Source: Spirochaetaceae bacterium
Lineage (GTDB): Bacteria > Spirochaetota > Spirochaetia > DSM-2461
DNA: 5,040 nt
Reading direction: 5' to 3'
Assembly (NCBI GenBank): GCA_003246505.1
Contig: QKAI01000252.1
Coordinates: 1-5,040 of the forward strand
This document shows positions 1 through 5,040 of this stretch, piece by piece. Position numbers and translations under genes: made by a program. Under the pieces are notes generated by a model. It was given only the letters and a program-made list of their open reading frames with translations. It ran no database searches and had not been told where the DNA came from. The stretch's first letter is position 1. Each line of letters begins with the position of its first letter.

Positions 1-401
1 AAATGTGTGATGAAGACATCCCTTCCCTCTCCCAGGAGGGTTTCGCTCCAGGAGAAAATTTCATCAAGCCTTCGTACGTAATAGGAAAGATCAGCCATCT
101 CTCCTTGAATATCGCGCCTTTCCTTCAGTCCCACCAGATGGAGTTGTAACAATTCCAGAGTTTGGATAAGTTCCTCAGCCTTATTATTCCCCTCCCCGTA
201 ACGATACTCCAGAACAAGGCGGGAGAACCTTTCCGTCTCCAGCTGAAGATTCACCGCATGAGTGAAGTCTTCATGGAGTACGGAATATCGGTATCTGTTC
301 TGGGATTCGCGAAAAAAGGTTCGGAAGGGAAGAAAAAATAAAAGGGAGAAGATAATAGTCATGACAATCATCATCGGAATGGTGATTCCCTTTTTTTCCA
401 T
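1..401 (-). CDS. Membrane-anchored protein, probable sensor N-terminus (partial, continues off the left edge)
   Basis: An open frame of 133 codons starts at an ATG at 401-399 and runs without a stop to the window edge, so only the N-terminus is seen. It begins MEKKGITIPMMIVMTIIF. Residues about 6-26 form one strongly hydrophobic segment, best read as an uncleaved signal anchor, followed by the basic/aromatic stretch RTFFRESQNRYRY. Residues about 40-130 are charged and helix-forming (for example AEELIQTLELLQLHLVGLKE), suggesting a coiled or helical-bundle extracytoplasmic domain. This layout is common at the front of histidine kinases, diguanylate cyclases, chemoreceptors and SpoIIE-type phosphatases. 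The deciding output domain lies outside the window, so sensor is an inference. The start is supported by a good Shine-Dalgarno five bases upstream. It lies 52 bases after the unknown gene 454-1065 on the same strand and may belong to the lacI operon. Confidence 0.8.
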   Translation of the reverse strand, partial: MEKKGITIPMMIVMTIIFSLLFFLPFRTFFRESQNRYRYSVLHEDFTHAVNLQLETERFSRLVLEYRYGEGNNKAEELIQTLELLQLHLVGLKERRDIQGEMADLSYYVRRLDEIFSWSETLLGEGRDVFITH

Positions 402-406
402 GTCTT

Positions 407-414
407 CTCCTTCC
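407..414 (-). promoter_or_regulatory. Ribosome binding site for the partial membrane protein
   Basis: On the minus strand GGAAGGAG lies five bases before the ATG at 401-399. It is a strong match to the anti-Shine-Dalgarno sequence. It fixes the start of a gene whose remainder is out of view and is the main reason, with the long open frame, to accept that gene. Confidence 0.75.
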
Positions 415-421
415 AAATATA

Positions 422-450
422 ATATTATGACATGGAAGGTTCTAATGCAA
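422..450 (-). promoter_or_regulatory. Weak candidate promoter before the partial membrane protein
   Basis: In the 52-base gap the minus strand reads TTGCAT, 17 bases, then TAATAT (or CATAAT two bases earlier, with a 15-base spacer). The -35 match is poor and the region is simply AT-rich. The downstream gene could have its own start of transcription here or be read through from lacI. No terminator hairpin is visible in the gap. Confidence 0.2.
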
Positions 451-453
451 ATA

Positions 454-1065
454 TTATCGGGCGGCTATCATGATAAATCCGCCCAGGGCCAGATTGTCGT
501 CGGTAAGGGCAACCTTCCTCTTCAGGACCAGAATATTCTCCCTGTAGGCGGCGTAGAACCGGTAATCCGGTTTTGATCGGTAAAGGAGATTTTCCATCTC
601 GAAATAATCGATGGCCTGCTTAACCGTAGTCGGTTTGATGAAAACTTCCCCCTCCGGATAGTAATAGGCGGGAAGTACGGTAACCAGGGTCCACTTATTC
701 AGTTGAAAAGGGGTGAGGAGAACGTCGAACATAAGAAACCCCTTTTCCCTGTCCCCATGGAGCAGTTCAAAAAAAGCATCGGAAAGCATGATACGCTCAT
801 CGGCGGTACTGTTCTTCATGAAATCCCTGAATCGGACCTTTTCGAAAACGGAAACAACCGATGCCAGACCTATGAAACGGCTTATCTCGGGCAGGATCCC
901 TTCCGGCCGTTCGAAACTGTCCGGATTGAGGATTTCCCGGGCCAGGGAGTACATCTTTTCGGGTTTGTGCTTTCGGGATATCTCCCCCATGGCGGGATCG
1001 GAGAATCCTCCGGGATACCGGCGAAGGAAATTCTCCCGGGCCAGCCTTATTTTCTCTTCATTCAA
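454..1065 (-). CDS. Conserved-looking protein of unknown function, 203 aa, TTG start
   Basis: Function not recognised. The protein is soluble-looking, with no signal peptide or membrane segment. Visible landmarks are RYPGGFSDP (residues 16-24), HKPEKM (33-38), a helical middle (about 60-115, including FRDFMKNSTADERIMLSDAFFELLHG) and a denser C-terminal block. That block has KW at 124-125, LPAYYYPEGEVFIKPTTVK at 131-149, and Tyr-rich PDYRFYAAYRENILVLKRK at 166-184. The KPTTxK and P-x-x-x-Y-x-x-Y pattern recalls, from memory only, an uncharacterised bacterial family; no domain name is claimed. The start is TTG at 1065-1063, chosen because AGGGGGAG lies seven bases upstream and the first in-frame ATG is not until residue 26, inside the conserved-looking part. 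The gene begins three bases after the lacI stop, with its ribosome site inside the end of lacI, so the two are very likely cotranscribed and perhaps translationally coupled. It ends in TAA. Confidence 0.85.
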   Translation of the reverse strand: MNEEKIRLARENFLRRYPGGFSDPAMGEISRKHKPEKMYSLAREILNPDSFERPEGILPEISRFIGLASVVSVFEKVRFRDFMKNSTADERIMLSDAFFELLHGDREKGFLMFDVLLTPFQLNKWTLVTVLPAYYYPEGEVFIKPTTVKQAIDYFEMENLLYRSKPDYRFYAAYRENILVLKRKVALTDDNLALGGFIMIAAR

Positions 1066-1068
1066 AGC

Positions 1069-2040
1069 TCAACTCCCCCTGTCTATCAGTTCGGGCATAA
1101 AAACGCGCTGCACCGTAACGCCTTCGTGATCCCTGTTCCCTATCAACTCCATTATTCCCTCCGCCGCTTCCGTTCCCAGGCGGCGGGAGGACTGGTTTAT
1201 GGTGGAAAGGTTAAGAAACTTCGTGGGAAAGATGTCATCGTACCCTATAAGGGACACCTGGGAATCCATATCCCGTTTCGCCTGAATTCCCCCATAGGCC
1301 ATCTCGTCGGAGAAGTAGAAAATACCGTCCAGATCCGGGTCGTTCATGAGCCTCTTTGAAAGCCCGTAGGTTTCCGAGCCATTGGGAATATTGATCTCCG
1401 AATAGACCAGGGGGTAGTGCACCGAATTCACCCTGTCGGCGAATCCTCTGAACCGGTCCTTCTGCTGCAGTGAGGTCTCCGCCTCCCCGATGAGTATGAC
1501 ATTGCGGCAACCCCTTCCCATGAGATAATCCGCCGCCAGCCGTCCCCCCTGATAATTATCGTAACGGACGAAATTGATCCCCTCCCCATAATAATCCACA
1601 TGGAGATAGGGTAGGCGGTGGCTTCTCAGAAGGGATCGGTCCTTCTCCGAAAGGGGCCTGTCCCCGAGTACGATCATACCGGCCATCTGATGCTCCACTA
1701 TATGGTTCACCGCGCTCTCATACTCCTCCTCCGTATTGAAGATCATCAGGTTGAAATTTTCTTTTTTGAGACGATCATGGAGGGCTTTGAGGATTTCATA
1801 GAAAAATTGATTCTCCAGGAGGGGGACAAGGAGCCCCACCATGGAGAGGGAGCGGTTACGGGAAACGAGCATGCGGGCGGCGCCGTTGGGGACATAGTGC
1901 AGCTCCGATGTTATCTTCAATACCCTTTCCCGGGTGGTTCCCTTCACGTTGGGATTGTTATTCAGAACTCTGGAAACGGTTCCAACACCGACTCCTGCTC
2001 TTTTTGCGATGTCCTTAATCGTGAATTTACTGCGCCCCAT
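1069..2040 (-). CDS. LacI-family transcriptional regulator, 323 aa
   Basis: A DNA-binding repressor of the LacI/GalR family acting in the cytoplasm as a dimer or tetramer. The N-terminal helix-turn-helix is TIKDIAKRAGVGVGTVSRVL (residues 7-26). The hinge helix follows, YVPNGAARMLVSR (49-61), with the leucine (L58) expected to intercalate in the operator minor groove. The effector-binding core starts at SLSMVGLLVPLLENQFF (64-80) and shows the family signatures DNYQGG (161-166), DRFRGF (195-200), FSDEMAYGG (243-251), GYDD (267-270), STINQSSRRLG (279-289) and the usual ending MPELIDRGS. Length is normal and all domains are intact. The ATG at 2040-2038 places the HTH at the usual distance. Its Shine-Dalgarno is weak: AGGGG lies 12 bases away and only GGA is close. 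The effector is unknown, with no sugar transport or catabolic gene nearby. It is followed by the unknown gene 454-1065 and diverges from the membrane protein gene at 2194, the most obvious local target besides itself. Confidence 0.95.
   Translation of the reverse strand: MGRSKFTIKDIAKRAGVGVGTVSRVLNNNPNVKGTTRERVLKITSELHYVPNGAARMLVSRNRSLSMVGLLVPLLENQFFYEILKALHDRLKKENFNLMIFNTEEEYESAVNHIVEHQMAGMIVLGDRPLSEKDRSLLRSHRLPYLHVDYYGEGINFVRYDNYQGGRLAADYLMGRGCRNVILIGEAETSLQQKDRFRGFADRVNSVHYPLVYSEINIPNGSETYGLSKRLMNDPDLDGIFYFSDEMAYGGIQAKRDMDSQVSLIGYDDIFPTKFLNLSTINQSSRRLGTEAAEGIMELIGNRDHEGVTVQRVFMPELIDRGS
1073..1080 (-). promoter_or_regulatory. Ribosome binding site for the TTG-started unknown gene
   Basis: The minus strand reads AGGGGGAG, then seven bases, then TTG (1065-1063). 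The site sits within the last codons of the LacI-family gene, whose TGA is at 1071-1069. This decides the TTG start, since no ATG or GTG in the correct frame is nearby. Confidence 0.7.
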
Positions 2041-2046
2041 TGTTCC

Positions 2047-2075
2047 ATCTTACCCCTAATCAGGAATAAAGACAA
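2047..2075 (-). promoter_or_regulatory. Weak candidate promoter for the LacI-family gene
   Basis: On the minus strand TTGTCT (2075-2070) is followed after 17 bases by TAAGAT (2052-2047). Each hexamer matches the sigma-70 consensus at four of six positions. If used, transcription would start at or next to the ATG, giving an almost leaderless message, which would fit the weak Shine-Dalgarno. An alternative -10, TAAAAT at 2108-2103, has no -35 at proper spacing. Confidence 0.2.
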
Positions 2076-2085
2076 TGATGGGAAA
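2071..2085 (+). repeat. Imperfect direct repeat, copy 1 (candidate operator element)
   Basis: GACAATGATGGGAAA. The second copy at 2124-2141 is GACAATCACCATGGGAAA, identical except for three extra bases in the middle and one G-to-C change. Copy starts are 53 bases apart, close to five helical turns. The placement between divergent genes next to a DNA-binding regulator gene suggests a regulator site, but this is inference; the repeat itself is seen directly. Confidence 0.5.
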
Positions 2086-2092
2086 CCCTTCA
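2076..2092. promoter_or_regulatory. Imperfect 17-bp palindrome, candidate LacI-type operator
   Basis: The sequence TGATGGGAAACCCTTCA has seven-base arms around an AAA centre with one mismatch (2079 against 2089). It lies 36 to 52 bases upstream of the LacI-family start codon, a usual place for an autoregulatory operator. It lacks the central CG typical of many LacI-family sites, so binding by this regulator is only a suggestion. Confidence 0.3.
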
Positions 2093-2123
2093 CCTCCCCT
2101 TCATTTTATCAGTGCAAAGAACA

Positions 2124-2141
2124 GACAATCACCATGGGAAA
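2124..2141 (+). repeat. Imperfect direct repeat, copy 2 (candidate operator element)
   Basis: GACAATCACCATGGGAAA, the partner of 2071-2085. Its right half falls within an imperfect inverted repeat, ACCaTGG at 2131-2137 against CCAGGT at 2145-2150, which has a one-base bulge. On the minus strand both copies begin with TTGTCT, which is also -35-like, so promoter and operator readings are hard to separate. Confidence 0.5.
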
Positions 2142-2180
2142 ATACCAGGTTCGGGAGTAAGTTATTACGATAATTCAACT

Positions 2181-2186
2181 AGGAGG
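2181..2186 (+). promoter_or_regulatory. Ribosome binding site for the membrane protein gene
   Basis: AGGAGG, a perfect Shine-Dalgarno core, seven bases before the ATG at 2194. It fixes the start and suggests efficient translation. Confidence 0.85.
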
Positions 2187-2193
2187 TAAACCC

Positions 2194-2916
2194 ATGAACT
2201 TTATTCAGCATAACCCTTTACTCGTATCCGGTTTCATGTATTTTACCATTACCGGTATTTTTTCTCTGATCTCATTTATATTAAGAAAAGGGCATCTCTC
2301 CCTGGGATTAATATTATTCCCCGTAACCATACTCCCCCCTCTTCTTCTCTTCCTCTCCGGCTACTATATCGTCCCGGAGCAGTATATCCTCGGCATCGCC
2401 CTGCCCTTCTGGTCCCTGGTAAAAATTCTGCAGACCCTGAGACGGGGAATTTATCTTACCCTCCGTCCGGAATGGATTATCAAGGCGTCCCTTGCGTGCT
2501 GGACCGTGCTGCTGCCCTTCGCCCTCTATCTTACTTCACGGCCGGTAAGGCACAAGGGGAGTTTAACCCTGGTCGCGCTGCTGCTCATGGGACTCTCTCT
2601 GGGAGGGGAGATCCTGAGGAAAAGAAAAAAAATAAAAACCTATTGGGGACCCTTTTACGAAGTCTTCCACCCGGGAACACTGCCCTATATATGGGGTATG
2701 TTCCTGATATCAACCCCCCAGCTGATCGGCATGGAATGGTTGTCCCTGACCGGTCCGGTGCTTTATACGGGCCTGGTGCTGCGGCCCTGGACGGGGCTGC
2801 TCCGCAGGGATAATACCGTCACGGAGCAAGACGAGGAGCCGGAATATAACTTTCGGGATACTCCCAGTCTCCTTCAGAGTCGTCATCGGGAAGATTATTA
2901 CGGAGCCGGACTGTAA
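2194..2916 (+). CDS. Integral membrane protein of unknown function, 240 aa
   Basis: Family not recognised. Hydrophobic segments lie at about residues 9-30, 35-60, 62-79, 94-113, 121-141, 163-179 and 183-201, giving roughly seven membrane spans in the inner membrane. The loops are rich in Arg/Lys: LRRG (82-85), the very basic ILRKRKKIKTYW (140-151) after the fifth span, and LLRR (202-205) after the last. The positive loops suggest these faces are cytoplasmic. A motif-like stretch, YWGPFYEVFHPGTLPYIWG, precedes the sixth span. No catalytic motif or transporter signature is seen. The final 36 residues or so (from D206) are hydrophilic, rich in Glu, Asp and Arg, and lie almost wholly in the 98-base overlap with the convergent nuclease gene. 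The start is certain from AGGAGG. It is the only rightward gene here, diverging from the LacI-family gene, which may regulate it. No terminator follows. Confidence 0.85.
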   Translation: MNFIQHNPLLVSGFMYFTITGIFSLISFILRKGHLSLGLILFPVTILPPLLLFLSGYYIVPEQYILGIALPFWSLVKILQTLRRGIYLTLRPEWIIKASLACWTVLLPFALYLTSRPVRHKGSLTLVALLLMGLSLGGEILRKRKKIKTYWGPFYEVFHPGTLPYIWGMFLISTPQLIGMEWLSLTGPVLYTGLVLRPWTGLLRRDNTVTEQDEEPEYNFRDTPSLLQSRHREDYYGAGL

Positions 2917-3670
2917 CCGGCCGATGGTCCGATACCTCCCGGGAGGCCGCTTTGTCATCGTTCCCGTAAAGGTCTTCGTCAAAGGAGTACAGGGAGATTT
3001 CCGTGGTGACTTCCAGGGAGGCGGGTCCGATCCATATATTGTCATAACTGGAGGCATCGGAGACGGTTGTCTTAACCGAAGGGGAAACAAGGGGGATGTA
3101 GGGATCCATCTCCCAAGCTTCGTCATCGCCGGGGAGATTGAAATCGCCCAGGAGGAGAATGTCCTCCTCTTCTCCGTTTTCCCGATCCACAAAACGGATC
3201 ACATCATCGAGCAGGGAAGCCTCACGGCGCCTCTCCTCTTTGCTGTCTCCATAAATGGAGTGGATGGTGACGATGGAGAAATCGAAGGTTCCCGTTCTGA
3301 AATGGGCGACGAAGGGTTCCCGTATAAAAAGATCCTCCCCGTCTATCAGGGTGTAGGGGGCTCCCAGAAGGGTAAAAAGTTCCGTCCTGTAGAGAAAGGC
3401 ATAGAATTCCTTAACACCCCGTCCGACTGGAAGACTCAGGACATAGTCCCAGCCTTCTAGCCTCTCCATGAGCCGGTCCAGAACCCGGGAATCACGAACC
3501 TCCTGCACCGCGACGAAATCGGATCTCTCCAGTATCGAAGCGATGACATCCAGTTCATGATCGTCCCGTGAATTATCCGACAGGATGCGTATGTTCCATG
3601 TCGTCAGGTCCTGGGCCGCCAGGGGGAGCAGGCAAAGAAGCAGCACCCCCGGCAGGAGAAGTCTCCCCAT
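2819..3670 (-). CDS. Secreted endonuclease/exonuclease/phosphatase-family protein (DNase I-like), 283 aa
   Basis: A metal-dependent phosphodiesterase fold (DNase I / exonuclease III superfamily), probably exported. Residues 1-20 (MGRLLLPGVLLLCLLPLAAQ) form a Sec signal peptide with likely cleavage near LAA/QD. Cys13 is in a poor lipobox context, though spirochaete lipoboxes are loose. Superfamily motifs appear in order: WNIR (25-28), the metal-binding Glu in VAVQEV (E57), FLYR (92-95), catalytic-type His in TIHS (H137), GDFN (175-178), SYDNIW (208-213) and SDHRPV (247-252). All key residues are present, so it should be active. The substrate (DNA, RNA or a phospho-ester) cannot be told from sequence. 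The C-terminal 30 residues after HRPV are an acidic, Pro-rich tail lying opposite the membrane protein gene. The ATG overlaps the ackA stop by one base (TAATG) and lacks a good Shine-Dalgarno, so translation probably depends on reinitiation after ackA. Confidence 0.9.
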   Translation of the reverse strand: MGRLLLPGVLLLCLLPLAAQDLTTWNIRILSDNSRDDHELDVIASILERSDFVAVQEVRDSRVLDRLMERLEGWDYVLSLPVGRGVKEFYAFLYRTELFTLLGAPYTLIDGEDLFIREPFVAHFRTGTFDFSIVTIHSIYGDSKEERRREASLLDDVIRFVDRENGEEEDILLLGDFNLPGDDEAWEMDPYIPLVSPSVKTTVSDASSYDNIWIGPASLEVTTEISLYSFDEDLYGNDDKAASREVSDHRPVTVRLRNNLPDDDSEGDWEYPESYIPAPRLAP

Positions 3671-5004
3671 TAAAGCTTGACGACGACCTTGGCGAGGGCG
3701 GGATTCTTTGCGATATTCCCGGGAAGGGCTTCGGCCCTGGCCTTATTCACATAGTCCCTGTGCTGGAAGGTATAGGTAAAATTGGTATGAACGTCGTAGG
3801 TGCCCTCCACAAGGGCGTAGGTGTCCTCGGTCATGACCAGTTCCTCATCGGTGGGTATGACGAAAACCTTAATGGGAGAGTCGTCGGCGCTGATGCAGGT
3901 TTCCGCGTTCCTCGTAATGCTGGCGCCGTTCTTTTCCGGATCAAGCTTAATGCCCATGGATTCCAGACCCTCAAGCATGGCATTGCGATAGACGGGGTTC
4001 ATCTCCCCCACGCCGGCGGTAAAGACGATAGCGTCGGTACGGCCGATAGCGGCCATATAGCTGCCGATGTATTTCTTGACCCGGTAGGCTTCCATTTCCA
4101 GGGCGAGTTTTGACCGTTCGTCCCCCTCCATGTAACCCTTGTGGACATCTCTCCGGTCGATGAATTTTTCCGTGATACCCAGGATACCGGACTTTTTGTT
4201 CATGACCGAGTCGATCTCCTTGGGACTCAAGCCGGTCTCTTCCATGATGTAGGGGATGATGGCGGGATCGATGTCGCCGCAGCGGGTCCCCATGATCAGT
4301 CCTTCCAGGGGGGTCATGCCCATGGAGGTATCGTAACAGCATCCGTCCTTGACGGCGCAGATGGAGGAACCGTTGCCGATATGGCAGATGACCACGTTGG
4401 TATCCTTCGCTTCTTTACCCAGGAGGACGGCGGCTCTTTTGGAGGTGTAAACATAACTGGAGCCGTGAAAGCCGTAGCGCCTCACGTCGTACTTCTCGTA
4501 CCATTCGTAGGGAAGGGCGTACATATAACTCTTGGCGGGCATGGTCTGATGCCAGGCCGTATCCATGACGGCGCAGTGGGGCACGTCGGGAAGCACGGCC
4601 TGTGCCGCTTCGATACCCATGACATTGGGGGGCATGTGGAGGGGTCCCAGGTGATAAAGCTCTTTGAACTTCTTCAGAACCTCATTATCGATGATGACGG
4701 ATTTCTTGAAAGTCTCTCCCCCATGGAGAACTCTGTGTCCAACGGCTTTGACGTCCTTGAGATCCTTGATACAGCCGAACTCCTCGCTCACAAGGGTCTC
4801 CATGACCCACTGTATGGCCTCCTTGTGGGTGGGACAGGCCCTCTCCCCTTCAAACTCCTCTTTGCCCTTGGATTTATTCTCCATATTGGACATGGCCTGG
4901 CCGATCCGTTCTACGAGGCCGACTCCCAGCACTTCCTTTTTATCCCAGTCGTATACCTGATATTTGGCAGAAGAGCTGCCGCAGTTCAAGGTCAAAATTA
5001 CCAT
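3670..5004 (-). CDS. ackA: Acetate kinase, 444 aa
   Basis: Catalyses acetyl phosphate + ADP = acetate + ATP, the substrate-level phosphorylation step of acetate fermentation (or the reverse activation), in the cytoplasm. Residues match the Methanosarcina enzyme almost position for position: N7 in LTLNCGSSSAKY, R91 in GHRVLHGG, H123 in GPLHMPPN, the catalytic D148 in AVMDTAWH, H180 in YGFHG, N211 in CHIGNGSS, R241 in MGTRCGDIDP, the TAGVGE nucleotide loop (329-334), and the metal-binding Glu in PTDEELV (E387). The usual GEN after the loop reads GEM. The family normally ends about 400 residues; here about 45 more follow (roughly 400-444, including TNFTYTFQHRDYVNKARAEALPG), an extension I recall as similar in length to spirochaete enzymes. 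A good Shine-Dalgarno supports the start. No pta is in view; it may lie beyond the right edge. The nuclease gene follows with a one-base overlap. Confidence 0.97.
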   Translation of the reverse strand: MVILTLNCGSSSAKYQVYDWDKKEVLGVGLVERIGQAMSNMENKSKGKEEFEGERACPTHKEAIQWVMETLVSEEFGCIKDLKDVKAVGHRVLHGGETFKKSVIIDNEVLKKFKELYHLGPLHMPPNVMGIEAAQAVLPDVPHCAVMDTAWHQTMPAKSYMYALPYEWYEKYDVRRYGFHGSSYVYTSKRAAVLLGKEAKDTNVVICHIGNGSSICAVKDGCCYDTSMGMTPLEGLIMGTRCGDIDPAIIPYIMEETGLSPKEIDSVMNKKSGILGITEKFIDRRDVHKGYMEGDERSKLALEMEAYRVKKYIGSYMAAIGRTDAIVFTAGVGEMNPVYRNAMLEGLESMGIKLDPEKNGASITRNAETCISADDSPIKVFVIPTDEELVMTEDTYALVEGTYDVHTNFTYTFQHRDYVNKARAEALPGNIAKNPALAKVVVKL

Positions 5005-5010
5005 AACCCA

Positions 5011-5017
5011 TCCTCTC
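5011..5017 (-). promoter_or_regulatory. Ribosome binding site for ackA
   Basis: Minus-strand GAGAGGA ends six bases before the ATG at 5004-5002. A second ATG seven bases upstream is out of frame and has no better site, so the annotated start holds. Confidence 0.75.
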
Positions 5018-5023
5018 TTTACA

Positions 5024-5029
5024 ATTTTA
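5024..5029 (-). promoter_or_regulatory. Possible -10 element of an ackA promoter
   Basis: Minus-strand TAAAAT matches five of six bases of the -10 consensus and lies 20 to 25 bases before the start codon. Any -35 would fall beyond the window, so this cannot be judged further. Confidence 0.25.
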
Positions 5030-5040
5030 CAGAAATAAGA

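Larger units (their letters stand above)
2041..2193. other. Divergent intergenic region between lacI-family gene and membrane protein gene
   Basis: This 153-base region must hold the promoters for both divergent genes. It contains a GACAAT...ATGGGAAA direct repeat, an imperfect palindrome overlapping the first copy, a -10-like GATAAT at 2169-2174 on the plus strand without a matching -35 at usual spacing, and the Shine-Dalgarno of the rightward gene. No small gene with a ribosome site and no terminator was found in it. Confidence 0.8.

Noticed and set aside
262..576. Plus-strand open frame of 104 codons near the left edge
   Set aside because: It is opposite the partial membrane protein, which has a strong ribosome site and a coherent signal anchor; this frame has neither.
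703..1359. Long open frame on the plus strand across the unknown gene and the end of the LacI-family gene
   Set aside because: It is antisense to two well-supported genes, its product has no recognisable motif, and the overlapped genes have family motifs and ribosome sites.
2162..2174. TTAT-TACG-ATAA half-palindrome and GATAAT before the membrane protein gene, considered as an operator or promoter
   Set aside because: Only four-base arms, no -35 at usual spacing, and a start from this -10 would fall on the Shine-Dalgarno; not enough to call.
2779..2807. Inverted repeat CTGCGG/CCGCAG just beyond the nuclease stop, considered as a terminator
   Set aside because: The loop is long (17 bases), no T-run follows on the minus strand, and the sequence is coding in the membrane protein gene.
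2905..2921. GCCGG/CCGGC hairpin spanning the membrane protein stop codon
   Set aside because: A five-base stem with no T-run; too weak for an intrinsic terminator and within the nuclease coding sequence.
2935..2946. Perfect 12-base palindrome CCTCCCGGGAGG
   Set aside because: It lies inside the conserved end of the nuclease coding sequence and is explained by ordinary codons for Ser-Arg-Glu; there is no sign of a regulatory role.
2710..3192. Minus-strand open frame overlapping the 3' ends of the nuclease and membrane protein genes in another frame
   Set aside because: The Pro/Arg/Thr-rich product has no motif, and the nuclease frame on the same strand carries all superfamily motifs.
3568..4113. 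Plus-strand open frame of about 180 codons opposite the nuclease start and ackA end
   Set aside because: It is Gly-rich with no motif, and ackA on the other strand matches its family residue by residue; this is a shadow of coding bias.

Overview
This window carries five complete protein-coding genes and one gene cut by the left edge. No RNA gene, insertion sequence, phage gene or CRISPR array was seen. Base composition is balanced and coding is dense. The acetate kinase of about 445 residues with a C-terminal extension, the loosely clustered genes and the secreted DNase I-like protein would suit a free-living or host-associated spirochaete (Spirochaeta/Treponema-like). That assignment is an inference from protein style and remembered family lengths, not from a marker gene.

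Layout, left to right. A leftward cluster comes first. It is read from the right: a LacI-family repressor (1069-2040), a conserved-looking protein of unknown function starting at TTG three bases after the repressor stop (454-1065), and, after a 52-base gap, the N-terminal part of a membrane-anchored protein (1-401) that continues beyond the window. This last gene has a clear Shine-Dalgarno and one N-terminal membrane segment, and resembles the front of a sensor. Next is a 153-base divergent intergenic region (2041-2193). It holds an imperfect direct repeat whose copies start 53 bases apart, and an imperfect palindrome, both plausible regulator targets. Then comes the only rightward gene, an integral membrane protein of unknown family with about seven hydrophobic segments (2194-2916). 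It runs tail-to-tail into a leftward pair: acetate kinase ackA (3670-5004), and a secreted endonuclease/exonuclease/phosphatase-fold protein (2819-3670) whose ATG overlaps the ackA stop by one base.

How the genes may work together. AckA makes ATP from acetyl phosphate at the end of fermentation. The downstream nuclease-like protein is probably produced by translational coupling to it, but the shared biochemical logic is not obvious. The LacI-type regulator sits divergently to the membrane protein gene and may control it and its own operon. No sugar transporter or sugar enzyme is present to suggest its effector. The rightward and leftward genes overlap by 98 bases at their 3' ends, and in each the overlap encodes only a hydrophilic tail beyond the conserved or membrane part.

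No clearly new multi-gene system is visible. The points most worth checking are the repeats upstream of lacI, the ackA-nuclease coupling, the convergent overlap and the uncharacterised LacI-linked protein.
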